From positions 1 through 6,951 of the forward strand of contig CAMFKA010000113.1 of the NCBI GenBank assembly GCA_945957185.1: a stretch of DNA of 6,951 nt, written 5' to 3'. Of the stretch, positions 1 through 5,909 are shown piece after piece. This DNA comes from an uncultured Chlamydiaceae bacterium. Its GTDB lineage: Bacteria > Chlamydiota > Chlamydiia > Chlamydiales > Parachlamydiaceae. The notes beneath the pieces are model-generated. The model was not told the DNA's origin and made no database searches. It saw nothing but the letters and a program-made list of their open reading frames with translations. The position numbers were made by a program, and so were the translations under genes. The first letter of the stretch is position 1, and each line of letters begins with the position of its first letter.

Positions 1-99
1 TATAAAATCAGTCGCGCTCGCGCTCTAGCTGCAATTTTCCTTCAGATTTTCCTTAAGTTGACGTCATTGGGGGATGCCCTGGTATCTTAATAGCGATGA
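1..99. other. Non-coding end of window beyond the toxin gene
   Basis: I see no gene here. The stretch holds two adjacent copies of the hexamer CGCGCT (13-24), which are GC-rich against an AT-rich background, and a 20-bp sequence (52-71) that recurs inverted at the other end of the window. No convincing terminator hairpin with a T-tract follows the toxin gene, which ends at 100 on the minus strand. Confidence 0.5.
52..71 (-). repeat. 20-bp repeat, left copy of an inverted pair
   Basis: Read on the minus strand this is CCCAATGACGTCAACTTAAG. The plus strand at 6874-6893 has CCCAATGGTGTCAACTTAAG, an 18/20 match in opposite orientation. Similarity stops after CTTAAG, which is the behaviour of insertion-sequence terminal repeats whose interiors lie outside the window. 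The IS family is not identified. Confidence 0.6.
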
Positions 100-363
100 T
101 CATTCATCGTAGATATCTTTTCGATGATCAATATCGACAATAATGACAATAACTTTGTCTTCTTCAACTCGGTAAATAACTCTATAATCTCCGACTCTAA
201 GGCGTCTATATCCCTTTAAACTATATTTTAAGGGCTTTCCGAACTTTAAAGGGTCGGTGGTTAATTTTTTTTCAATGGCGAGCTTAATAACTTCGCGGAT
301 TGCAGGGGGGATCTTTTGAATGTCTTTTTTCTTAGTTCCTAAGTCGTATAAAATCGTGTACAT
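100..363 (-). CDS. relE: RelE/ParE-superfamily toxin of a type II toxin-antitoxin module
   Basis: This 87-residue basic protein has the size and layout of RelE-type toxins, which in the classic family members cut mRNA in the ribosomal A site when not bound by antitoxin. The diagnostic part is the C-terminal half: a lysine-rich beta segment leading to G51-Y-R-R-L-R56-V-G-D-Y-R61-V-I-Y64, then a hydrophobic strand and the ending H80-R-K-D-I-Y85. The R56/R61 and H80/R81 positions match where RelE proteins carry their basic catalytic and RNA-binding residues. The ATG overlaps the antitoxin stop by one base (TAATG), so translation is very likely coupled, with the antitoxin made first. The gene is only about 30% GC by eye, well below the pheT operon next door. 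The family call is firm; whether it is an active mRNA interferase or a ParE-like gyrase poison cannot be read from sequence alone, though the RelE type seems likelier. Confidence 0.88.
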   Translation of the reverse strand: MYTILYDLGTKKKDIQKIPPAIREVIKLAIEKKLTTDPLKFGKPLKYSLKGYRRLRVGDYRVIYRVEEDKVIVIIVDIDHRKDIYDE

Positions 364-593
364 TATTTTTTAATGTCCCAAAATTCTTCATGAGAGATAA
401 GTTTATTCATTTCTTTCTCTCTTTTTTCAATTTTTTGAATTAACCTTAAATCTTCGTACTCTTCCAACCATTCGTGCAGCATTTGCCTAATTACGCTAGA
501 CATGCTCATTTTTTGCTTACGAGATAAGATTTGAATAATTTCCAGATCATCTGAGTCTAAAGTGACATTGATTCGCTGTGTTTTTGTGCTCAT
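363..593 (-). CDS. Ribbon-helix-helix antitoxin of the RelE-type module
   Basis: This 76-residue protein precedes the RelE-family toxin. The N-terminal half fits a ribbon-helix-helix DNA-binding fold: a beta strand at about 6-12 (R-I-N-V-T-L), helix A at about 14-26, a turn around K28-M-S-M-S32, and helix B at about 32-43. The rest is a long charged helix ending in the S67-H-E-E-F-W72 segment often seen in RelB/CopG-like antitoxins, which wraps the toxin. Such proteins neutralise the toxin and repress their own promoter as dimers. The start is supported by a strong Shine-Dalgarno GGGAGG (minus strand, 601-606) 7 nt before the ATG and by a near-consensus promoter upstream. Like the toxin it is AT-rich, which suggests acquisition. 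It is RelB-like in role, but the exact antitoxin subfamily is not certain. Confidence 0.85.
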   Translation of the reverse strand: MSTKTQRINVTLDSDDLEIIQILSRKQKMSMSSVIRQMLHEWLEEYEDLRLIQKIEKREKEMNKLISHEEFWDIKK

Positions 594-616
594 AATTTGA
601 CCTCCCTTTCAACATA

Positions 617-645
617 AGTGTATCACATGTGGCACGGATTGTCAA
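617..645 (-). promoter_or_regulatory. Promoter of the toxin-antitoxin operon with candidate operator
   Basis: On the minus strand TTGACA (640-645) lies exactly 17 bp from TACACT (617-622), a near-consensus housekeeping promoter for the antitoxin starting at 593. The spacer contains the perfect palindrome CACATGTG (624-631), flanked two bases out by a symmetric GT/AC pair. This is a plausible site for the ribbon-helix-helix antitoxin to repress its own operon; that role is inferred. Confidence 0.7.
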
Positions 646-654
646 CTGTTTGAA

Positions 655-663
655 ATTATAGCA
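655..663 (-). promoter_or_regulatory. Possible second, extended -10 promoter upstream of the antitoxin
   Basis: On the minus strand the sequence is TGCTATAAT, a perfect TATAAT preceded by TGn. There is no good -35 hexamer 16-18 bp upstream, so it could only work as an extended -10 promoter. It lies just past the stop of the phospholipase gene and could add to expression of the toxin-antitoxin pair. Confidence 0.35.
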
Positions 664-674
664 TGAGTTTTTGA

Positions 675-1661
675 CTAATAGCGGCGGCAATTGGGGGAGA
701 CGTAGCACGGTGCAGGAATGTTCCGCCACGGCTCTTTCGATGTTGTTTGGAAATTGGTTTGTTCTAGGATTTTCTTTATCGTGGGAATCGCTTCCCGTGC
801 GGCTTGACTCCCGGCGTCGTACATCTCTTGCTTTCTGTCGTCATCGAAGGTGCCAAAGCCGGTTAAATCGGGACGTATGACAACTTCACAGCCCTCTACG
901 CAGCTTTCCGCTTGCCACAACAAAGTGATCTCCATTGCTCTTTTTCCCACCCCCAGAAGGTTTGTGGGGTAATCGTTGCCGAGGCTGCCGCCGATGTCGA
1001 CAGCGATGATGCATTGTGCTCCCAAATCGCGTGCTACGCGGACCGGAACAGGATCGACAACGCCTCCATCGACCAAAATTCTCCCTTCATGCTGGACGGG
1101 GACAAAAACGATAGGGATGGAGCACGATGCCACAACAGCAGGGACTAGCGGCCCTGATCCAAAAACGCACAGCTCTCCCGTGCACAGATCTGTCGCTACG
1201 ACATAGAGAGGGATTTTAAGATCTTCAAAGCAGGAGGAGTTGAGGTCTCGTAGAAGCATTTGATGGATGGAGTTTCCTTGCGACAAACCAAAGCGGGATT
1301 TCCAGAGGCAGATGTCGAGGAGGGAGTCTCTTTTGACAGGGAAGAAGGAGTTCCAAATGCAGTCTGTGTCCAATTTGTCCGCGTAAAGAGCGCCTACAAG
1401 CGCCCCTGCGCTGCAACCGATGATCATGTCGAATTGGATGCCGGCATCGCTTAGCTCTTTAATGACCGCTAAGTGAGCTAACCCTTTAGCGCCGCCGCCG
1501 CCAAGGACAAGGGCGATTTTAGGATGGGGCGGTACACAGATATTTGGTAAGGGGGGAGCTTCGTCGTAATAGCAGTAATGGTTTGGGCTGGTGCATCCTG
1601 CTAAAAGCATTGCCGCGCAAAGCGCGGCAATCAGAGATTTAAATTGACGAAGCGTACGCAT
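675..1661 (-). CDS. Patatin-like phospholipase, predicted lipoprotein (RssA/NTE type)
   Basis: The 328-residue product is a predicted membrane-anchored lipid acyl hydrolase. A basic N-terminus and hydrophobic core end in the lipobox L20-A-G-C23, so export and lipidation at Cys23 are expected. The patatin domain begins at about residue 48 with the oxyanion loop G54-G-G-G-A-K-G60. It is followed by the nucleophile elbow G82-C-S84-A-G86 (catalytic Ser84) and the D198-G-G motif carrying the partner Asp of the Ser-Asp dyad. The segment A178-S-C-S-I-P183 is the usual conserved block before that Asp. All catalytic elements are present, so it should be active, probably on phospholipid or lysophospholipid. 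It is the last gene of the pheT operon, 8 nt after the lipoprotein stop and without a clear Shine-Dalgarno, so translational coupling is likely. Substrate, and whether it acts on bacterial or host lipid, cannot be told. Confidence 0.88.
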   Translation of the reverse strand: MRTLRQFKSLIAALCAAMLLAGCTSPNHYCYYDEAPPLPNICVPPHPKIALVLGGGGAKGLAHLAVIKELSDAGIQFDMIIGCSAGALVGALYADKLDTDCIWNSFFPVKRDSLLDICLWKSRFGLSQGNSIHQMLLRDLNSSCFEDLKIPLYVVATDLCTGELCVFGSGPLVPAVVASCSIPIVFVPVQHEGRILVDGGVVDPVPVRVARDLGAQCIIAVDIGGSLGNDYPTNLLGVGKRAMEITLLWQAESCVEGCEVVIRPDLTGFGTFDDDRKQEMYDAGSQAAREAIPTIKKILEQTNFQTTSKEPWRNIPAPCYVSPNCRRY

Positions 1662-1669
1662 AACTCGAA

Positions 1670-2638
1670 TTAGTTGATAGGCCTTCTAGGCATGTTGTAC
1701 GATTCGTAGTTCGAACGTGTTGTCACTTTACCGCGGTAGTACCATTCGGTTTGAACGCTATCGCCGTTATAGGTGTAGCAGGGTCCGTGCATGTAGTTTT
1801 CGTACCAAGTGATCTCTTGGGAAACGATTTCACCTCGAATGTAACGACGCTCTAAACCATGTTTTTTGCCGGAAATGTAAGGAACTTCTGCACATTTCTC
1901 ACCGTTTTGAAATATGATGGTCGTTCCGTTTTGGCAGTTGTCGCACCATGTTTCGATGGAGTTAGGGGAACCGTCCGGATAGTAGGTGCGGACGAGACCG
2001 GTAATATTTCCTTGTCTGTCGTAAGGGCAGATTTGGCTTACGCTGCCGTTAGGATGGTAGTAAGTGCGTTTTGCTAAATAGCCGTTCTCGAAGCTATCTA
2101 AACACTGAAACTGTCCGAAGCGGTCACGTTGAGCTCTTTCTCCGGAACCTTGGTAAACCCATGACTCGCGATTGTTTTGTGGGTCTAGGTATTCGGCTTC
2201 GATAAGAACATTGTCCGCATATTTTTCGATGCAGCGTGGCGTGCCGCAGTTGTACCACTGTGTCAACGTAAGAGTGCCGTCGCCATTGTATTCTGTGCTG
2301 CAGTCGGGTGTTCCACATTCTAAAAATGTTTGCTTTTTGACGCAAACGTCCCCTTCGTAGTGTTCGATATGTTTTGTTTGTTCGCTAAAAGGGTACGATA
2401 AAGTGGATTGCCCGTGTAAAACACCACCTTGATAGGTTTGTGTTTGTCTGCTGCCATCGCGAAGGGTTGTGACAACCTCTCCGTTGCGTCCTGTGACATT
2501 CCAGTAGTCGGGATCGACCTGTACGCCGTACTGGTGGTAGTAGGCGACATCGCCGCAAGGTTCGCAAACGTCGCAGGGGGTGCATCCTGTGAGCGCGAGG
2601 AGTAGTGCTGCTGAAGAAAAGGCTTGGATTTTTTTCAT
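1670..2638 (-). CDS. Cysteine-rich YwqK/MORN-repeat lipoprotein, CT476-like
   Basis: This 322-residue predicted lipoprotein has the lipobox L16-T-G-C19 after a short signal sequence. The rest is built from degenerate YwqK/MORN_2-type repeats of the G-x3-G-x4-Y-Y-P-x-G kind. Clear copies are at about 71-86, 185-200 (Y-Y-H-P-N-G), 209-224 (Y-Y-P-D-G), 235-248, 256-270 and 280-294. Such repeats form extended beta hairpins and usually mediate binding rather than catalysis. It has about fifteen cysteines, including a regular C19-x2-C22-x2-C25-x2-C28 run at the lipid anchor and two C-G-T-P-x-C motifs (108-113, 131-136), suggesting disulfide bonding in the envelope. The start lies 3 nt after the pheT stop, with GGGA inside the end of pheT as ribosome site. 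The position after pheT matches CT476 of C. trachomatis as I recall. The molecular function is unknown. Confidence 0.82.
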   Translation of the reverse strand: MKKIQAFSSAALLLALTGCTPCDVCEPCGDVAYYHQYGVQVDPDYWNVTGRNGEVVTTLRDGSRQTQTYQGGVLHGQSTLSYPFSEQTKHIEHYEGDVCVKKQTFLECGTPDCSTEYNGDGTLTLTQWYNCGTPRCIEKYADNVLIEAEYLDPQNNRESWVYQGSGERAQRDRFGQFQCLDSFENGYLAKRTYYHPNGSVSQICPYDRQGNITGLVRTYYPDGSPNSIETWCDNCQNGTTIIFQNGEKCAEVPYISGKKHGLERRYIRGEIVSQEITWYENYMHGPCYTYNGDSVQTEWYYRGKVTTRSNYESYNMPRRPIN

Positions 2639-2641
2639 GAT

Positions 2642-5050
2642 TTATCCCAATTTTGCTAGTTCATGAGAGAGCTGTTCTTGTATCTTTGTTAATATACGAG
2701 CATGTTCCTGGTCGACATCTTCTTGTGAGATCGTTTTTTTTCTATCTCTATAGCAGAAGCGGAAAGTTGCATTTAACCCGTGAGGGCCTAGTTTGTCGTT
2801 TCTGTAGATGTCAATCAAGTAAAATTTTTCTAAAAGTGAGGAGTTTAGTGTTTCTGCTAGGTGCAAGACCTTTTGCATAGGGAGTCTACTGTCTAGCGTG
2901 ACAGTCCAGTCCCTATCAGAACCCGGATAAATCGACAGCTCTTGCACCTTTTTCCCTTTGACGCGAACTTCTTCTAAATCTTTCAAATTGATTTCGGCAA
3001 AATAGACTCGTTGAGGGATGTCGAACCGACGTAGCACTTCGGGGTGCACCTCTCCAAGAGAACCAATCTCGAGTTCCCCAACAAAAAGGGAAGCTTGCCG
3101 TCCGGGGTGCAGATTAGGGATGTTCCGCGGGCGGAACTCGACTTGCGAGATTCCCATCTCTTTCAGGAATGTTTCGACGATCCCTTTGAGAGTGTAGTAG
3201 TCGACGTCAGTTTGCTTTTGTTTCCAAAACACCGGAGAAGTTTTACCCGTCAGGATAATCCCAGCAACGGATTGCTCGCGGTATTGGTTGTTCGCGCGGA
3301 AATGGATTTTTCCGATTTCAAAGCCAAACAAGTCGCTATTTTGTCTGTCGTGGTTGTATTTTGCCACTTCCAAGAGGCTTGGAAGTAGAGAAGTTCTCAA
3401 AATAGACTGTTCGATGGAAGTGGGGTTTTTCACTTGGATGAAAGCCTCTTTTGGCATCGAATTGTCTTTGACTAAATCCAATAAAGAAGGCCCTATCAAG
3501 TCGCAAGTGAGCAGCTCTTGAAGCCCTCTTTGCACCAGACGTGCACGTGTTTCCTTTTCAAGTAGGTAGAGAGGGGAGTGAGGGATGTGCGTGGTAGGGT
3601 AGCGTGGAGCCTCCGATCTGATGTTGTCGTATCCATAAATCCTTGCCACTTCTTCGATGAGGTCGATCTCTTCTTTCACATCTGTGCGGTAGGTGGGCAC
3701 AGTGACGGTAAAGACGTTCTGTCCGTCGTACGAAGTGAGCCAGTCAAGACGGTGGAACACGTTTTCCACTTCGCTCGCGCTGATAGGAATCCCCAAAATC
3801 TTTTGAACGCGATTCAAGCGGCAAGATAATACTAAAGCGGGGAACTCGGTCTCTCTTTTGTCGATGAACCCTTCGGCAACATTACCTCGAGTAAGCTGAT
3901 GAATCATCATGGCAGCGCGTTCGAGTGCGGCGACAGTTCCGTTGGGGTCGGTTCCTCTTTCGAAACGTTTGGAAGCATCGGACATAAGGCCTAGCCGCTT
4001 GCTGGTTTTTCGGACTGTCGAGGGAATAAAGTAAGCTGATTCAATGACGATCGCTGTTGTGCTGCTGTCGATTTCGCTATTAAGTCCTCCCATAACCCCT
4101 GCGATGGCGATGGGTTTCTCTTTGTCGCAAATCAAAAGATCTTCAGGGAGCAGTTGTCGCGTCTTGCCATCGAGTGTGACAATGGTTTCGTTCGGTTTTG
4201 CCGTTCTCACAATCACCTCTTTCCCTGACACTTTTGCGAGGTCGAAGGCGTGGAGTGGATGCCCCATTTCCATCATGACGAAATTGGTGACGTCTACGAC
4301 TAGGTTAATTGGGCGGATTCCTGCGTCATTTAGTCGTTTCTTTAGCCAATCAGGGGACTCTTCGATTTTGATGCCGGTGACGACTCTGGCTAAGTAGCGA
4401 GGGCATTTGTCTTTGGCATCGACTGTCACAGAAACTTGATCTTTTGTGAGCGGTTCCGATTCCTCTAGTGTGATTCTTGGGTAACGCAGGGGAAGCCCGG
4501 TGATAGCTGATAGTTCTCTTGCGACGCCAAAAATTGACATGCAGTGCGCCAAGTTTGGTGTCAAACTCACTTCGAAAATAGTGCCGGAATACATTTCCGC
4601 AACATCTGCGCCCACACTAATTTGTGGGGAAAATTCAATGATTCCTTCATCTCTATCAGAGATACCTAGTTCCTTTTCGGAACAGAGCATTCCCGACGAC
4701 TCAATGCCGCGGATTTTGGATTTTTTGATTTTAAATGGCTTGTCGGATCCGTCATCGAATGTGGCTCCCACGAGTGCTAGCGCAGTTTTGAGTCCGGGGC
4801 GGCAGTTGGGTGCGCCGCAGACGACTTGATATTCGGTCGTTCCGTCGGTGACTAGCGCGATGCAAAGTTTGTCTGCGTCGGGGTGTTTTTCTGTTTTTAA
4901 TACTTCGGCAACAACGACTTGAGTGAAGGGGGGAGTTTTTGTTTCAATGGCGTCTACTTCCAAGCCCGCCATTGTCAGTAATTTTGCGATGTGAGCAGGG
5001 GGTTCTTCTATGGAGATGTAGTCTTTTAACCAATTCAATGGGACTTTCAT
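2642..5050 (-). CDS. pheT: Phenylalanine-tRNA ligase beta subunit
   Basis: PheT forms the alpha2-beta2 phenylalanyl-tRNA synthetase with PheS, and binds and edits tRNA-Phe in the cytoplasm. At 802 residues it has full length for the bacterial beta chain. In order: the N-terminal M-K-V-P-L-N-W-L-K-D-Y, an EMAP/Trbp111-like tRNA-binding domain (about 40-150), the B3/4 editing domain (about 210-390, including G263-H-P-L-H-A-F-D270), the B5 domain (about 400-480, with E467-V-A-R-I-Y-G-Y-D-N-I477), the catalytic-like core (about 490-690, with N542-P-T-S and L551-R-T-S-L-L-P-S-L-L560), and a C-terminal FDX-ACB anticodon-binding domain (about 705-800, with R713-D-W-T-V). No truncation or frameshift is seen. 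A weak GAGAA lies 8 nt before the ATG. pheS is not in the window; separate pheS and pheT loci are the arrangement I recall from chlamydiae. It heads the operon with the two lipoprotein genes. Confidence 0.97.
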   Translation of the reverse strand: MKVPLNWLKDYISIEEPPAHIAKLLTMAGLEVDAIETKTPPFTQVVVAEVLKTEKHPDADKLCIALVTDGTTEYQVVCGAPNCRPGLKTALALVGATFDDGSDKPFKIKKSKIRGIESSGMLCSEKELGISDRDEGIIEFSPQISVGADVAEMYSGTIFEVSLTPNLAHCMSIFGVARELSAITGLPLRYPRITLEESEPLTKDQVSVTVDAKDKCPRYLARVVTGIKIEESPDWLKKRLNDAGIRPINLVVDVTNFVMMEMGHPLHAFDLAKVSGKEVIVRTAKPNETIVTLDGKTRQLLPEDLLICDKEKPIAIAGVMGGLNSEIDSSTTAIVIESAYFIPSTVRKTSKRLGLMSDASKRFERGTDPNGTVAALERAAMMIHQLTRGNVAEGFIDKRETEFPALVLSCRLNRVQKILGIPISASEVENVFHRLDWLTSYDGQNVFTVTVPTYRTDVKEEIDLIEEVARIYGYDNIRSEAPRYPTTHIPHSPLYLLEKETRARLVQRGLQELLTCDLIGPSLLDLVKDNSMPKEAFIQVKNPTSIEQSILRTSLLPSLLEVAKYNHDRQNSDLFGFEIGKIHFRANNQYREQSVAGIILTGKTSPVFWKQKQTDVDYYTLKGIVETFLKEMGISQVEFRPRNIPNLHPGRQASLFVGELEIGSLGEVHPEVLRRFDIPQRVYFAEINLKDLEEVRVKGKKVQELSIYPGSDRDWTVTLDSRLPMQKVLHLAETLNSSLLEKFYLIDIYRNDKLGPHGLNATFRFCYRDRKKTISQEDVDQEHARILTKIQEQLSHELAKLG

Positions 5051-5089
5051 GGGTATAATTCTCGTAATTTATGATTCACGTTCGGGATA

Positions 5090-5118
5090 ACAATAACCAT
5101 AATTTATTCCTGTTTCAA
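5090..5118 (-). promoter_or_regulatory. Predicted promoter of the pheT operon
   Basis: On the minus strand TTGAAA (5113-5118) and TATTGT (5090-5095) are separated by exactly 17 bp. A start about 33-40 nt before the pheT ATG is predicted. The -35 hexamer ends 12 bp short of the direct repeat flanking the miniature element, so the insertion lies immediately upstream of the promoter without breaking it. Confidence 0.55.
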
Positions 5119-5130
5119 GAAAAAAATCGG

Positions 5131-5138
5131 AGCTCTAT
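5131..5138 (+). repeat. 8-bp direct repeat, left flank (candidate target-site duplication)
   Basis: AGCTCTAT here is repeated exactly at 5369-5376. The two copies abut the left and right ends of the inverted-repeat element, and the match does not extend further on either side. This is the pattern of an 8-bp target-site duplication. Confidence 0.6.
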
Positions 5139-5141
5139 GGT

Positions 5142-5195
5142 CTTGTTGCATAAATAACCACCACTGAGCCACTGAGATCACTGAGAGGCTATGAG
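5142..5195 (+). repeat. Left terminal inverted repeat, with three CACTGAG units
   Basis: This 54-nt arm pairs without gaps with 5312-5365 (46/54 identical as reverse complement). It contains CACTGAG three times, at 5162-5168, 5170-5176 and 5179-5185, spaced 8 and 9 bp. The central 27 bp of the arm differ from the other arm at one position only. Confidence 0.8.
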
Positions 5196-5197
5196 AA

Positions 5198-5215
5198 ATA
5201 TGATAGTGATCATAT
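5198..5215 (+). repeat. Small internal hairpin in the miniature element
   Basis: ATATGAT and ATCATAT form a perfect 7-bp stem around the 4-nt loop AGTG. It lies just inside the left arm. No T-tract follows on either strand, so it is not a standard terminator. Confidence 0.45.
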
Positions 5216-5316
5216 CATTCAATTATCGTTTCATCGTTGACATAAGGTTCGAGAAAAAACTCTGTTGAAATTAAGTTTTCATTTGCGTCATGTACCTTGA
5301 ACTCTCCCCAGCTCAT
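5215..5316 (-). CDS. Possible 33-residue small protein inside the miniature element
   Basis: An open frame runs from the ATG at 5316 to TGA at 5215 and fills almost all of the element interior between the arms. The peptide starts M-S-W-G-E-F-K-V-H-D and ends N-D-E-T-I-I-E. It is acidic, with aromatic and aliphatic residues spread as in a folded protein fragment. Upstream, the frame is open for only five codons after a TGA in the right arm. AAGGA touches the ATG directly, too close to serve as a normal ribosome site. It may be a remnant of the gene once carried by a parent element, or chance: an open frame of this length alone is weak evidence. I recognise no family. Confidence 0.2.
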   Translation of the reverse strand: MSWGEFKVHDANENLISTEFFLEPYVNDETIIE

Positions 5317-5365
5317 TCCTTCTCGGTGATCTCAGTGGCTCAGTGGTGTTAATTTGTGCAGCAAG
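5312..5365 (-). repeat. Right terminal inverted repeat
   Basis: This is the partner of 5142-5195. On the plus strand it reads CTCAGTG at 5331-5337 and 5339-5345 and the variant CTCGGTG at 5322-5328, which mirror the three CACTGAG units of the left arm with the same spacing. Confidence 0.8.
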
Positions 5366-5368
5366 GCA

Positions 5369-5376
5369 AGCTCTAT
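5369..5376 (+). repeat. 8-bp direct repeat, right flank (candidate target-site duplication)
   Basis: Exact second copy of AGCTCTAT from 5131-5138, directly beyond the right end of the element. Confidence 0.6.
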
Positions 5377-5397
5377 ATATTCTTGTGGCACTAGAAC

Positions 5398-5426
5398 TTT
5401 TCAATGTGGTATATTGCCAGTATATT
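5398..5426 (+). promoter_or_regulatory. Predicted promoter of the ndk genes
   Basis: TATATT (5421-5426) lies 17 bp from a weak -35 TTTTCA (5398-5403), giving a start about 22 nt before the ndk ATG. An alternative is the extended -10 TGGTATATT (5407-5415). A Shine-Dalgarno TAAGG (5443-5447) sits 8 nt before the ATG. Both candidate promoters are downstream of the miniature element, so the element does not supply the -10. Confidence 0.45.
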
Positions 5427-5455
5427 TTTAACCCCAAAAACATAAGGTTTATACT

Positions 5456-5887
5456 ATGGCACTAGAAAGAACACTCTCGATTTTGAAACCCGACGCCGTT
5501 GGCAACAACAACATTGGCGACATCATCCAACGCTTTGAAAAATCCGGGTTGAAAGTGATCGCTGCAAAAATGCGTCACCTGTCTCCTCGTGAAGCGCAAG
5601 GTTTTTACGCTGTTCATAAAGATCGCCCTTTCTTCAACGACCTCGTTAGTTTCATGATTTCCGGCCCTGTTCTAATTTTAGCTCTCGAAGGGGACAATGC
5701 TGTATTGAAAAACCGCGACCTGATGGGCGCAACTGATCCTCAAAAAGCTGCTGCAGGGACAATCCGTGCTGATTTCGCAAAAACTATCGACGAAAATGCC
5801 GTTCACGGTTCCGATAGCGCAGAAAACGCAAAGATTGAGATCGCTTACTTTTTTGCAACATCTGAAATCTGCCCAAGAACACGTTAA
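5456..5887 (+). CDS. ndk: Nucleoside diphosphate kinase, cytosolic
   Basis: NDK moves the gamma phosphate from ATP to other nucleoside diphosphates through a phosphohistidine, balancing NTP and dNTP pools. The 143-residue protein has the standard length and every active-site residue in standard bacterial numbering: K11, Y51, F59, R87, T93, R104, N114 and the phosphorylated H117 in N-A-V-H117-G-S-D-S. The opening T-L-S-I-L-K-P-D-A-V and the end Y131-F-F-A-T-S-E-I resemble chlamydial Ndk as I recall. There is no signal sequence, so it is cytosolic. TAAGG 8 nt before the ATG supports the start. It is followed after 22 nt by a second ndk with about 55% identity by eye, probably in the same transcript. 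Confidence 0.96.
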   Translation: MALERTLSILKPDAVGNNNIGDIIQRFEKSGLKVIAAKMRHLSPREAQGFYAVHKDRPFFNDLVSFMISGPVLILALEGDNAVLKNRDLMGATDPQKAAAGTIRADFAKTIDENAVHGSDSAENAKIEIAYFFATSEICPRTR

Positions 5888-5909
5888 TATTTGAGAGGTT
5901 TTATTTATT

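Larger units (their letters stand above)
5139..5368. mobile_element. MITE-like element with long inverted repeats and 8-bp target duplication
   Basis: About 230 bp lie between two exact copies of AGCTCTAT. The ends are inverted repeats of 54 nt (5142-5195 against 5312-5365) that align without gaps with 8 mismatches. The outermost bases are GGTCTTGTTGCATAAAT on the left and, read inward from the right, TGCCTTGCTGCACAAAT. The interior is AT-rich, has no transposase, and contains a small hairpin (5198-5215) and a 33-codon frame on the minus strand. The build is that of a non-autonomous miniature element mobilised in trans. Ends containing TTGTTGCA recall IS6-family ends (8-bp duplications) and IS903-type IS5-family ends (9-bp duplications), but this resemblance is from memory. 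A long RNA hairpin would form if the region is transcribed. Confidence 0.65.

Noticed and set aside
13..24. Two adjacent CGCGCT hexamers as a functional repeat
   Set aside because: Only two short copies are present at the window edge; this is too little to call a feature.
671..1454. Plus-strand frames opposite the phospholipase gene
   Set aside because: The minus-strand product has lipobox, oxyanion loop, GxSxG and DGG in order, so the opposite frames are shadows.
3044..4829. Several plus-strand open frames of 77-117 codons lying opposite pheT
   Set aside because: They are antisense shadows of a full-length, well-conserved pheT; their translations show no domain pattern and no ribosome sites decide for them.
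5142..5365. The repeated CACTGAG units as a small CRISPR array
   Set aside because: The units are only 7 bp with 1-2 bp between them and occur as mirrored arms, not as repeats separated by unique spacers of 25-40 bp.
5051..5455. A T-box or tRNA-like leader controlling pheT
   Set aside because: No T-box consensus or tRNA fold is visible in the short predicted leader, and the long hairpin lies upstream of the pheT promoter.
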